Shown in pieces: positions 26,136-33,983 of a stretch of DNA of 64,000 bases. Below the pieces are notes generated by a model. It was not told where the DNA came from. It saw nothing but the letters and a program-made list of their open reading frames with translations, and did no database searches. Position numbers and translations under genes: made by a program. The first letter of the stretch is position 1; the number at the start of each line of letters is the position of its first letter. The DNA is from Nonomuraea turcica (GTDB taxonomy: Bacteria; Actinomycetota; Actinomycetes; Streptosporangiales; Streptosporangiaceae): the NCBI RefSeq assembly GCF_030718205.1, contig NZ_JAUZQF010000008.1, positions 310,001 to 374,000 on the forward strand, written 5' to 3'.

Positions 26136-27231
26136 GGTGCTCAGCATTGAGGCGCCCGGGGAGGTGGCGCTGGTCGAGGAGAAGCTGTCCGGCATCCACG
26201 AGGGCGGGTTCAGGGTGGCGACCACGCACAGCGGCGTGTCGGCCGGGACCGAGCTGACCTTCGTCAAGGGCACGAACCCCTCCCTGACCTCCACCTGGGA
26301 CCACGCGCTCGGGTTGTTCACGGAGGGCACGCCCTCGGTCGCGTATCCGGTGCGCGGCATCGGTTACATGCAGGTCGGCCTGGTGGTGGAGACCCGTACG
26401 CGGGCCGTGAGCGAGGGCGCGCTGGTGGCGATGTGCTACGGGCACCGCACGGACTATGTGGCGGATCCGATGGAGGACAGGTTCGTCGAGCTGCCCGACG
26501 ACCTCGACCCGCTGCTCGGCATCTACGTCGCCCACATGGGCCCGATCTGCGCCAACGGCCTGCTGCACGCGGCACACGACCTGCACGGCCCCGCCGTGCG
26601 GCACCTGGGCGACGGCGTACGGGGCCGCCGGGTGGTGGTCGTGGGCGCGGGCGTGGTCGGCCTGCTGACCGCCTGCTTCGCCAGGGCCTGCGACGCGGCC
26701 GAGGTCGTGGTCGTGGACGAGACCCCGGCCAGGCTGGCGGTCGCCGAGGCGCTCGGCTCGCACGTGATGGCCGCCGACGACGACCCGGCTGTGGCGCTGA
26801 AGCGCCGCTGGCGGCACGGTCCGGGCGACCGGGGCGCCGACGTGGTGTTCCAGTGCCGCGGCCAGCCCCGGGCCCTCGCGCTCGCCCTGCGGCTGCTGCG
26901 GCCGCAGGGCACGCTGATCGACCTGGCCTTCTACACGCAGGGCGCGCAGGAGGTGCGGCTCGGCGAGGAGTTCCACCACAACGGGCTGACGGTGCGCTGC
27001 GCCCAGATCGGCAGGGTGCCGCGCGGGCTAGCGCACGCGTGGGACAGGGAGCGGCTCTCACACGAGACGATCAACCTGCTCAGGCGGCACGGCGGAGTGC
27101 TACGCCGGCACCTGATCACTGACGTGGTCGGCTTTCCCGAGGCTCCCCAGTTCCTCACCGATCTCGCCGCCGGCCGCCGCCACACCGTCCAGGCCGTGCT
27201 CTGCGACGACGTCGAGGAGGAGGGCGGCTGA
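26128..27231 (+). CDS. MDR-type dehydrogenase (first of two paralogues)
   Basis: 367 aa medium-chain dehydrogenase-like protein. The family trait HSGVSAGTELTFVKGTNP at the N-terminus and the cofactor loop VVVVGAGVVGLLTACFAR are clear, and the C-terminus has LGEEFHHNGLTVRCAQIG. It lacks the usual GHE zinc ligand context, as does its paralogue at 29205, so it may be zinc-free. It overlaps Gfo/Idh by 8 bp and, tail to tail, the GH63 gene by 132 bp. Probable role: oxidation of a sugar intermediate in the locus. Confidence 0.82.
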   Translation: MSKVLSIEAPGEVALVEEKLSGIHEGGFRVATTHSGVSAGTELTFVKGTNPSLTSTWDHALGLFTEGTPSVAYPVRGIGYMQVGLVVETRTRAVSEGALVAMCYGHRTDYVADPMEDRFVELPDDLDPLLGIYVAHMGPICANGLLHAAHDLHGPAVRHLGDGVRGRRVVVVGAGVVGLLTACFARACDAAEVVVVDETPARLAVAEALGSHVMAADDDPAVALKRRWRHGPGDRGADVVFQCRGQPRALALALRLLRPQGTLIDLAFYTQGAQEVRLGEEFHHNGLTVRCAQIGRVPRGLAHAWDRERLSHETINLLRRHGGVLRRHLITDVVGFPEAPQFLTDLAAGRRHTVQAVLCDDVEEEGG

Positions 27232-28416
27232 CCAGCTGAAGTCGTGGCAGCCGTGGCCGCGCAGGGTGAACGGGTCGAAGTACTCGCGGAAGCCGGAGCG
27301 CGCCACCATGGTGATCATGCCGTCGGCGAGCGGGCCGGCCAGGTCGGGACGGCGGTCCTTGAGCCCCTGCCAGACCAGCCAGCAGAGGTTGATCCAGCTC
27401 GGGCCCCGCCAGTAGCGGACCGAGTCGAACTCCGGCGCCGACGGCGAGAAGCTGGGCAGCACTCCGTCCTTCAAGGCGAACCGGTCCAGCGCGGTCGCGA
27501 TCAGCGTGTCGGCGATCTCGCCCGGCAGTCCGGACAGCATGAGCGGCGTCAGCCCGGCGGCGCTGGCCGAGTGGATGAGGTGTCCGGCGTTCACGTCGCG
27601 GGGCTGGAAGAGCTCGCCGTCGTAGAGGTGCTCGACCATGGCCGCGGTGATGGCCTCCGCCTCGCGCTCGTGCGGCTCGGGGTCCAGGCCGCACACCTCG
27701 GCGATCTTGGCGAGCGTCTGCTCGGCCACGCCGTACGCGGTGTTGAACAGCGGGTCCTCGATGTGGAACGCACCAGGCCGGCGGTAGCCGGAGTCGCGGT
27801 AGGCCTTGGCGAGGGCGACATAGCGCTCGTAGTCGCGGTCGGTCGGCCGCTCCTCGGCGCTGACGGTGTCGATGTCCCTGCGGACGAACCCGGTGGGGCG
27901 GTCCTGCACACCCTGGAGCGGCAGGTCCCAGGCCGGGCTGTTGTCCATGCCCGACTCCCAGGGATGCACGATCGAGATCAGGCCCTCGGGCGAGCGCCTG
28001 GCCGCCCGGAGGAAGTCCTGCTGGGCCACCAGCCGCGGGTAGATCCGGCGCAGGAAGGCCGGGTCCGGCTCGGCCAGGTGCGTCTTCCACGCGGCCAGCG
28101 CGTGGACCGGCGGCTGAATGATGCCGGAGGTCGCGGTCCCTGACGGCGCGCGGGTCTGCCAGAAGTCGGGGCCCGGGAAGTAGGCCCCGTCGGGCACCTT
28201 CGGGTTGAACACGATGTGCGGCACCCGCCCGTCACGCCACTGGGCGCCGAACAGGCTCAGTAGCTCCGACCTGGCCCTTCTCGGGGCCCAGTGGGCATGG
28301 CCGATCGCGATGAAGGCCGAGTCCCAGCTCCACTGATGGGGGTAGAGCCGGCGGGAGGGAACCGAGTAGCTGCCGTCCCAGTTCGCCACCAGGACACGTA
28401 TCGCCTCGCGCAGCAT
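27100..28416 (-). CDS. GH63-like hydrolase, glucosylglycerate/mannosylglycerate hydrolase type
   Basis: 438 aa (alpha/alpha)6-barrel glycosidase. Landmarks of the MgH/GgH group are PHQWSWDSAFIAIGHAHW near residue 26, the SGIIQPPVHALAAW segment, and IVHPWESGMDNSPAWD with the candidate catalytic acid. The tail RYWRGPSWINLCWLV and GHGCHDFSWSAALLLDVV also fit. Actinobacterial GgH cleaves glucosylglycerate; gpgS is 2 kb away. ATG 28416 touches the isomerase stop. Its last 43 codons lie on top of the end of the convergent MDR gene, longer than usual for the family. Other alpha-glucoside or mannoside substrates remain possible. Confidence 0.85.
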   Translation of the reverse strand: MLREAIRVLVANWDGSYSVPSRRLYPHQWSWDSAFIAIGHAHWAPRRARSELLSLFGAQWRDGRVPHIVFNPKVPDGAYFPGPDFWQTRAPSGTATSGIIQPPVHALAAWKTHLAEPDPAFLRRIYPRLVAQQDFLRAARRSPEGLISIVHPWESGMDNSPAWDLPLQGVQDRPTGFVRRDIDTVSAEERPTDRDYERYVALAKAYRDSGYRRPGAFHIEDPLFNTAYGVAEQTLAKIAEVCGLDPEPHEREAEAITAAMVEHLYDGELFQPRDVNAGHLIHSASAAGLTPLMLSGLPGEIADTLIATALDRFALKDGVLPSFSPSAPEFDSVRYWRGPSWINLCWLVWQGLKDRRPDLAGPLADGMITMVARSGFREYFDPFTLRGHGCHDFSWSAALLLDVVAEHGLDGVAAAGGEIGEELGSLGKADHVSDQVPA

Positions 28417-29201
28417 CAGAGGAACTTCCTGACGAAGGCCGCGGTCTCCGGCAGGACGATCTCCGGCTCGCCGCGCAGGCGGCATTCGAGCGCCAGGTAG
28501 CCGTCGTAGCCGAAGGCGTCGAGCGTGGCCAGCTGCGCGCCCCAGTCGAGGTGACCGGTGCCCGGCTGGTTCCTGTTGGACTCGCTGATCTGCATGTGCG
28601 CGAGGTAGGGGGCGGCCTCGGCCAGCGCGCGGCAGGGGTCGTCCTCCTCGATGTTCATGTGGTAGGTGTCGCCGACGACCCTGATCGAGTCCATGGCGCA
28701 GTAGGAGACCGCGTCGGCCAGCGTGTTGACCATGTGGTTCTCGTACCGGTTGAGCGGCTCCAGCATGATCAGCACGCCGTTGCGCTGTGCGTGCTCGCCC
28801 AGGATGCCCAGCGCCTCGGCCAGCACCTCGCGGTCCTCCTCGGGACTGCGCGGCGGCACGAACGGCGGCAGCCGCAGGGAGAACTGCCCCCACGAGGCCG
28901 GCGTCATGACGCCGATGCCGCCGAGCTCAGCGATCACCGTGAGCTGGGAGCGGAGCTGCTGGATGGCATCCTTGCGCTTGGCCGGGTCGAAGTCGCCGAT
29001 GAAGTGCGGCATGTCCACGCAGACCGTCGGCATGACGACGCCGTCGGCCAGGGCCCGCTTGAGCTCGGTGAGCCGGCCCGCGAAGTGGAAATCCCCCTTA
29101 CCGCGCAGCTCGATGGCGTCGAACCCGGCGTCAACCGCGAACGCGAACTTCTCCTGCAGCGTGCGGCCGGGCAGAAGCTGCTCCTGTACGGCGAGCTTCA
29201 C
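28416..29201 (-). CDS. TIM-barrel sugar isomerase/epimerase (AP endonuclease 2 family)
   Basis: 261 aa xylose isomerase-like TIM barrel. Metal-ligand pattern: Glu in MLEPLNRYENHMVN, Asp-His in VVGDTYHMNIEEDD, His in AHMQISESNR, and Glu in LALECRL. The first strand is GFDAIELRGKGDF. GTG start; follows the MDR gene by 3 bp and abuts GH63 by one base, so all three form one operon. Such enzymes interconvert ketoses or 3-keto sugars, consistent with neighbouring dehydrogenases that could make keto sugars. Confidence 0.87.
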   Translation of the reverse strand: MKLAVQEQLLPGRTLQEKFAFAVDAGFDAIELRGKGDFHFAGRLTELKRALADGVVMPTVCVDMPHFIGDFDPAKRKDAIQQLRSQLTVIAELGGIGVMTPASWGQFSLRLPPFVPPRSPEEDREVLAEALGILGEHAQRNGVLIMLEPLNRYENHMVNTLADAVSYCAMDSIRVVGDTYHMNIEEDDPCRALAEAAPYLAHMQISESNRNQPGTGHLDWGAQLATLDAFGYDGYLALECRLRGEPEIVLPETAAFVRKFL

Positions 29202-29204
29202 TGT

Positions 29205-30233
29205 TCACTCCTCGAATTGGAAGACGAGCTGGAGCACTTCGGACTGATGCTTGTCGATCAGGTCGAAAGCCTCGGCGGCCCGATCGACGGGCACGACGTG
29301 GCTGATGAGCTCGGTGACGTCGACCTCGCCCCGGTGCACGAGCTCCATGAACGTGAGCTGCAGGCGCTCGACGTCCCACCGGTGCGCCAGCCACGAGGCG
29401 ACCCCGCCGATCTGGGAGGCGACGAGCTGGACCTGGTTGTGGTGGAACTCCTCGCCGAGCCGCAGCCCGATGCCGTCGCCCTGGTAGAACCCGGCGGCCA
29501 CCACCCGTCCGCCCTTGCGCACGGTCCTGATGGCCTCGTGCAGCCCGAGGTGGCTGCCGCTCAGCTCGATGACGGTGTCGGCGCCATCGACCCGTTTGCG
29601 CATGAACTCGGCGACCGAGCCCGAGGCGATGTCGAACGTCTCGGCCGCGCCGAACGTCCTGGCCAGCTCGAGCCGGTCGGGAATGGCGTCGGCGGCGACC
29701 ACCCTGGCGCCGCTGAGCACGGCCAGGCGAGTGGCGAGCAGCCCGATGACGCCCTGGCCGAAGATCGCGATCTGGTCACCCAGGTGCACGTCGGCGGCGT
29801 GCACCGCGTTGAGCGCGATGGCGCCCACGCGGGCGAAGACGCCGGTCAGCGGGTCGGCGCCGGGCGGCAGCACGTGGCCGACCAGCTTCTCCGCCGGCAC
29901 GACGGCCTCGGCACGGTGGCCCCAGATGCCCCACACGAGAGCGCCGACAGGGGGATCGGCGACATCGGGCGCCGCCTCCACCACCTCGCCGACCTCCTGG
30001 TATCCCCAGCCGCTCAGCGGGTAGGCATGGGTCTGACCCTCGACGAACAGCCGGCGCTCGGTGTCCCACTTGCGGCTGAGATAAGGGTTCGTCCCGCGAT
30101 AGGCGGTGAGTTCGGTGCCTGCCGAGACTCCGGAGTAGAGCGTTTTCACGCGTACGGAGCCCGGAACGAGATCGGCGGGCGACTCCAGGCCGACGCGGAC
30201 TTGGCCTGGCTCTTCAAAGGTGATGACGCGCAT
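29205..30233 (-). CDS. MDR-type dehydrogenase (second paralogue)
   Basis: 342 aa, clearly related to the 26128 protein: shared SGVSAGTEL near the N-terminus and LGEEFHHNQVQLVASQIGG near the C-terminus. Cofactor loop IFGQGVIGLLATRLAVL. ATG 30233 (MRVITFEEPGQVRVG) preferred over a start 27 bp upstream because it matches the paralogue. First gene of the operon to 27100. Divergent from the importer operon across the AT-rich 30234-30821 region. Probably a sugar or polyol dehydrogenase; substrate unknown. Confidence 0.85.
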   Translation of the reverse strand: MRVITFEEPGQVRVGLESPADLVPGSVRVKTLYSGVSAGTELTAYRGTNPYLSRKWDTERRLFVEGQTHAYPLSGWGYQEVGEVVEAAPDVADPPVGALVWGIWGHRAEAVVPAEKLVGHVLPPGADPLTGVFARVGAIALNAVHAADVHLGDQIAIFGQGVIGLLATRLAVLSGARVVAADAIPDRLELARTFGAAETFDIASGSVAEFMRKRVDGADTVIELSGSHLGLHEAIRTVRKGGRVVAAGFYQGDGIGLRLGEEFHHNQVQLVASQIGGVASWLAHRWDVERLQLTFMELVHRGEVDVTELISHVVPVDRAAEAFDLIDKHQSEVLQLVFQFEE

Positions 30234-30347
30234 TCCCCAACACTTACGCTTAATGATCAATCAAAAGACAAAGCTTTATTGCTTGTTTGCACACGATACT
30301 TGCGCCCGTAACACACTTAAGTCTACGTCTTCCGCCGGAGGCTGCTG
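30234..30347. promoter_or_regulatory. AT-rich divergent regulatory region of the sugar locus
   Basis: This stretch is much richer in A and T than its surroundings and contains short palindromes (TGATCA at 30257 region, AAAGCTTT near 30272). It lies between the divergent MDR operon and the importer side, so it probably holds at least the leftward promoter and the operator of the ROK or another regulator. I could not fix -35/-10 elements. Confidence 0.4.
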
Positions 30348-30603
30348 ATGCAATTGGGGTTTCTGGCGCGTGTCTTGTGGAAAGTGACCTTACCGACGTC
30401 GCTCGAGTGGGCCGTTCAGCAGGGCTTCGAGGCACCGGAAGTGGCTGGTCGCCTCGCTTCGGATGGCGGACGTCACATTCAGGTAGATCGTTTTGACCGA
30501 GGCTGAACGTGCTCTAATCCAGGGCATCTTCCCCGAAGCCGGACCAGCGCTTTTCTCGATCGCATCCTACGAGAAGTACGGACATGACCAGGAAGGTCCG
30601 GAC
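30348..30603 (+). pseudogene. Fragment of a sugar isomerase gene with frameshift
   Basis: ATG 30348, six bases after GGAGG, opens MQLGFLARVLWKV, continues with TSLEWAVQQGFEAPEVAGRL and GGRHIQVDRF, and stops at 30506. In the next frame from about 30493, TEAERALIQGIFPEAG and ALFSIASYEKYGHD continue the same family pattern (N-terminal beta-alpha units of TIM-barrel sugar isomerases, where the usual text is FAEAGL-ALSSLAYY-NNLHPDP). So an isomerase N-terminus has been frameshifted near 30490 and truncated after about 85 residues. Nothing of the metal-binding half remains in the 218 bp up to the importer gene. Confidence 0.6.
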
Positions 30604-30821
30604 GTGGAGATCGTCATTGAGAACCGCCTGATGAAGAGCTGGCACCACGATGGCCGCGACCGTACATTTCCGGACATAGCCCACCTCTTGACCACGGACA
30701 CCACACCGTGTGGAGCGGAGGCACGGAGAGGGTACAGACCGGTCTCGGTATCGCCTCCCGCACGTTGCGCCATCTGATCCCGGGGTAAGGGCGGGCATAT
30801 CCCCAACCAGAGGAGCGCGCC

Positions 30822-32195
30822 ATGCCGAAGAAGGTAACCGCCGTCCTCTCCGTCGCACTGCTGACGGCCGCCACGGTGGCGGCCTGCGGTGACGGCGGCG
30901 GCGAGCAGCCGACCGCAGCCAACAAGATCACGGTTTGGACCGAGGAGAACCTCGAGGACCGGATGGCCGTGCAGAAGCAGATCGTCACCGAGTTCACCCA
31001 GAAGACCGGCGTCCAGGTGGAGCTGGTCGCCATGGCCGAGGACCAGTTCAGCCAGGCGATCACGGCCGCCGCCGCCGCGGATGACCTGCCCGACGTGATC
31101 GGCGCGCTGCCCCTGTCCGCGGTCCGCGAGCTGGAGACCAACGAGCTGCTCGACACCGAGACGCCGGGCAGGGTCGTGGACCAGCTCGGCAGGGACTCCT
31201 TCTCCCCGCGGGCCCTGGAGCTCAACACCTCAGAAGGCCAGCTGCTCGCGGTGCCCAGCGACGGGTGGGCGCAGCTGATCCTCTACCGCAAGGACCTGTT
31301 CGACAAGGCCGGGCTGCAGCCGCCGGACACGTACGAGGCGCTGCAGGCGGCGGCTCAGAAGCTCAACACGGGCGGGGTCGCGGGCATCACGCTGGCGATC
31401 GCACCGAAGGACTCGTTCACCGCGCAGAGCTTCGAGCACGTGGCGCAGGCGAACGGGTGCCAGCTGGTCGACAATTCCGGAAATGTCGCCCTGGACTCGC
31501 CGGCGTGCGTACGGGCCTTCGAGTTCTACTCGAACCTGGCCAAGAACTACTCGGTCAAGGGCAAGCAGGACGTCGACACCACCCGGGCCACGTACTTCTC
31601 GGGCAAGGCGGCCATGATGATCTGGTCGTCGTTCATCCTGGACGAGATGGCGGGGCTGCGGAAGGACGCGCTGCCGAGCTGCCAGGAGTGCCGCGAGGAC
31701 CCCGAGTGGCTGGCCAAGAACACCGGCGTGGTGACGGCGCTGAAGGGACCGGACGGAAGCGCACCCGCCCAGTACGGCGAGATCGTCTCGTGGGCGATCA
31801 CCCGTGACGCGGCCAAGGACCCGGCGTCCAAGTTCGTCGCGTACATGATGAACGAGGGCTACGAGCGTTGGATCGGCATGGCGCCCGAGGGCAAGTTCCC
31901 CACCCGCACCACCTTCGCCGAGCAGTGGAACAAGCTGCCCGCCGGGGTCGACTCCAAGAAGCCGCTGGCCGACATCTACCCGGCCGACGTGCTGGAGTCC
32001 CTGCGCAAGAGCCCGGACACGTTCGCCCGCTGGGGCATCGCGCAGGGGCAGGGCAAGCTGGTCGGCGCCACCATGGGCGAGCTGCCGGTGCCCAAGGCGC
32101 TGAGCGGGGTCGTCGACGGGTCCCTCACCCCCCAGGCCGCGGCCGCCCAGGCCAAGGCGGACGTGGAGACGATCAAGCGCGGGATCCGGCAGTGA
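30822..32195 (+). CDS. Sugar-binding lipoprotein (family 1)
   Basis: 457 aa. Signal peptide MPKKVTAVLSVALL with lipobox VAAC at about residues 19-22. Typical solute-binding pattern: KITVWTEENLEDRMAVQKQ, LPDVIGALPLSAVREL, YRKDLFDKAGLQPPDTYEAL, and the Trp-rich C-terminal ligand side YERWIGMAPEGKFPTRT. First gene of an operon with two permeases and the ROK regulator; the GTG of the next gene overlaps its stop. The locus context points to a glycoside or polyol substrate. Two CxxC-like Cys (SCQEC) at about 285 may form a disulfide. Confidence 0.88.
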   Translation: MPKKVTAVLSVALLTAATVAACGDGGGEQPTAANKITVWTEENLEDRMAVQKQIVTEFTQKTGVQVELVAMAEDQFSQAITAAAAADDLPDVIGALPLSAVRELETNELLDTETPGRVVDQLGRDSFSPRALELNTSEGQLLAVPSDGWAQLILYRKDLFDKAGLQPPDTYEALQAAAQKLNTGGVAGITLAIAPKDSFTAQSFEHVAQANGCQLVDNSGNVALDSPACVRAFEFYSNLAKNYSVKGKQDVDTTRATYFSGKAAMMIWSSFILDEMAGLRKDALPSCQECREDPEWLAKNTGVVTALKGPDGSAPAQYGEIVSWAITRDAAKDPASKFVAYMMNEGYERWIGMAPEGKFPTRTTFAEQWNKLPAGVDSKKPLADIYPADVLESLRKSPDTFARWGIAQGQGKLVGATMGELPVPKALSGVVDGSLTPQAAAAQAKADVETIKRGIRQ

Positions 32196-33148
32196 CGACG
32201 ACGCGTGAGAGACCCGCGGCGGCGCCCGGTAAACCCAAAGGCCGCACGCTTCGGCAGCAGGAGGGCCGCGCCGGGCTCGTCCTGATCTCGCCGACGCTGA
32301 TCATCACGCTGGTCGTGGTGGTGGTGCCGCTGCTGTGGGCGATCATGCTGGCGTTCCAGGACGCGCGGCTGATCAACATCCGGCGGGTGGGGATCTTCGG
32401 CAACTACACGCTGGAGAACTTCACGTACGTGATCTCCGAGCCGGGCTTCTGGACGTCCCTGGTCAACACCCTCGTCTACACGGTCGCGGGAACGGCGTTG
32501 TCGATCGTGATCGGGCTGGTGGCGGCGCTGGCGCTGCGGGACAGGTTCGTCGGCCGGACCCTGGTCAGGGCCTCGATCCTGATCCCGTACGTGGCGCCGG
32601 TCGTGGCGGTGGCGTTCCTGTGGGAGACGATGCTCAACCCGCAGTACGGCATCGTCAACACCTGGCTGCGCGAGCCCATCGCCTTCCTCACCCAGGCCAA
32701 CGGCGAGTTCCTGGGCATCCAGGTGCCCGTGGCGCTGCTGACGGTGATCGCCTTCGAGGCCTGGCGGTATTTCCCGTTCGCGTTCCTGTTCATCCTGGCC
32801 AGGCTGCAGGCACTGCCCGCCGAACTGGACGAGGCCGCGGTGGTGGACGGGGCCACGCCCACCCAGCGCTTCCGGTACGTGATCATGCCGCAGCTGTGGC
32901 GCATCATCGCGTTGCTGTCGGTGCTGCGGTTCGTGTTCACGTTCACCAAGTTCGACGACGTCTATCTGCTGACCGGCGGCGGGGCCGGCACCGAGGTCGT
33001 CAGCGTGCGGGTCTACAACTTCCTGACCGCCCGCGACGACATCGGCGCCTCGGCCGCGCAGGCGATCGTGCTGGCGGTCGTGCTCGTCGTGTTCCTCGTC
33101 GTCTACCTGCGATTCTTCGGCGGGGGTGAGCGCGATGAGCAGAGATAA
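32192..33148 (+). CDS. Sugar ABC transporter permease, MalF type
   Basis: 318 aa, GTG start overlapping the upstream stop (GTGA). Six hydrophobic segments, first at LVLISPTLIITLVVVVVPLL. EAA loop DEAAVVDGATPTQRFRYVIMPQL. It has no large external insert, unlike the 4675 permease. Works with the 33135 permease and probably an unlinked MsiK-type ATPase. Confidence 0.9.
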   Translation: MTTTRERPAAAPGKPKGRTLRQQEGRAGLVLISPTLIITLVVVVVPLLWAIMLAFQDARLINIRRVGIFGNYTLENFTYVISEPGFWTSLVNTLVYTVAGTALSIVIGLVAALALRDRFVGRTLVRASILIPYVAPVVAVAFLWETMLNPQYGIVNTWLREPIAFLTQANGEFLGIQVPVALLTVIAFEAWRYFPFAFLFILARLQALPAELDEAAVVDGATPTQRFRYVIMPQLWRIIALLSVLRFVFTFTKFDDVYLLTGGGAGTEVVSVRVYNFLTARDDIGASAAQAIVLAVVLVVFLVVYLRFFGGGERDEQR

Positions 33149-33980
33149 CGTCGAACGGACCCTGTTCAGGTATCTGAAGCCGCTGGTGATCCTGGTGCTC
33201 TTCCTGGTCACCGCGTTTCCGTTCTTCTACATGGTGATGTTGTCGGTCCGCGACATCCAGGAGCTCATCCTGGATCCCGGCTCGCTCTGGCCGGCCAGCT
33301 TCACCCTCGACACCTACGTGAACGTCCTGACCAGGCAGGGCTTCCTGACGTTCATGCGCAACAGCGCGATCATCGCGGTCGCGTCGGTGGCGTTCACGCT
33401 GCTGATCTCGATCCCGGGCGCGTACGCGGTGGCGCGGCTGCGCTTCTTCGGGCGGCGGCAGGTGCACTTCCTGTTCCTGGCGGTGTACCTGTTCCCGGCG
33501 ATCGTGCTGGCCATCCCGCTGTTCGTGCTCTTCACGATGCTGGGGCTCCGAGGATCCCTGATCGGCCTGATCCTCGTGTATATCGCGCAAACGGTGCCTG
33601 TCACGGTATACATGCTCCGCAACTACTTCGAGACCGTGCCGCAGAGCGTGGAGGAAGCGGCCGCGATCGACGGGTGCACGAGACTGTCGACCATCTGGCG
33701 GGTGGTGCTGCCGCTCTCCAAGCCCGCGCTGATGGCCACCGGCCTCTACGCCTTCATGATCGCATGGAACGAGTTCCTGTTCGCCCTGCTCTTCCTGGTG
33801 GAGCGGCGGGACAGCTGGACCGTTTCCCTGGGGCTTTCGCAGCTCGCGGGAAGCATCGAGATCCCGACGACGGTCCTGATGGCCGGGTCGGTGGTGCTCA
33901 CGCTGCCGATCGTGATCGTGTTCTTCGCCAGTGAGCGCCTGCTGACGGAAGGGCTGACGGCAGGAGCCGAGAAGGGATGA
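33135..33980 (+). CDS. Sugar ABC transporter permease, MalG type
   Basis: 281 aa from ATG 33135; a GTG at 33126 is an alternative. It overlaps the previous gene by 14 bp. N-terminal helix PLVILVLFLVTAFPFFYMVML, EAA loop EEAAAIDGCTRLSTIWRVVLPLSKP, and end LLTEGLTAGAEKG, all standard. The ROK gene begins 3 bp later, so the regulator is in the same transcript. Confidence 0.9.
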   Translation: MSRDNVERTLFRYLKPLVILVLFLVTAFPFFYMVMLSVRDIQELILDPGSLWPASFTLDTYVNVLTRQGFLTFMRNSAIIAVASVAFTLLISIPGAYAVARLRFFGRRQVHFLFLAVYLFPAIVLAIPLFVLFTMLGLRGSLIGLILVYIAQTVPVTVYMLRNYFETVPQSVEEAAAIDGCTRLSTIWRVVLPLSKPALMATGLYAFMIAWNEFLFALLFLVERRDSWTVSLGLSQLAGSIEIPTTVLMAGSVVLTLPIVIVFFASERLLTEGLTAGAEKG

Positions 33981-33983
33981 ACC

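Noticed and set aside
30493..30777. A 94-residue gene starting at TTG
   Set aside because: No ribosome site; its first part continues the isomerase pattern of the preceding frame and the rest matches nothing, so it is treated as part of the decayed fragment.
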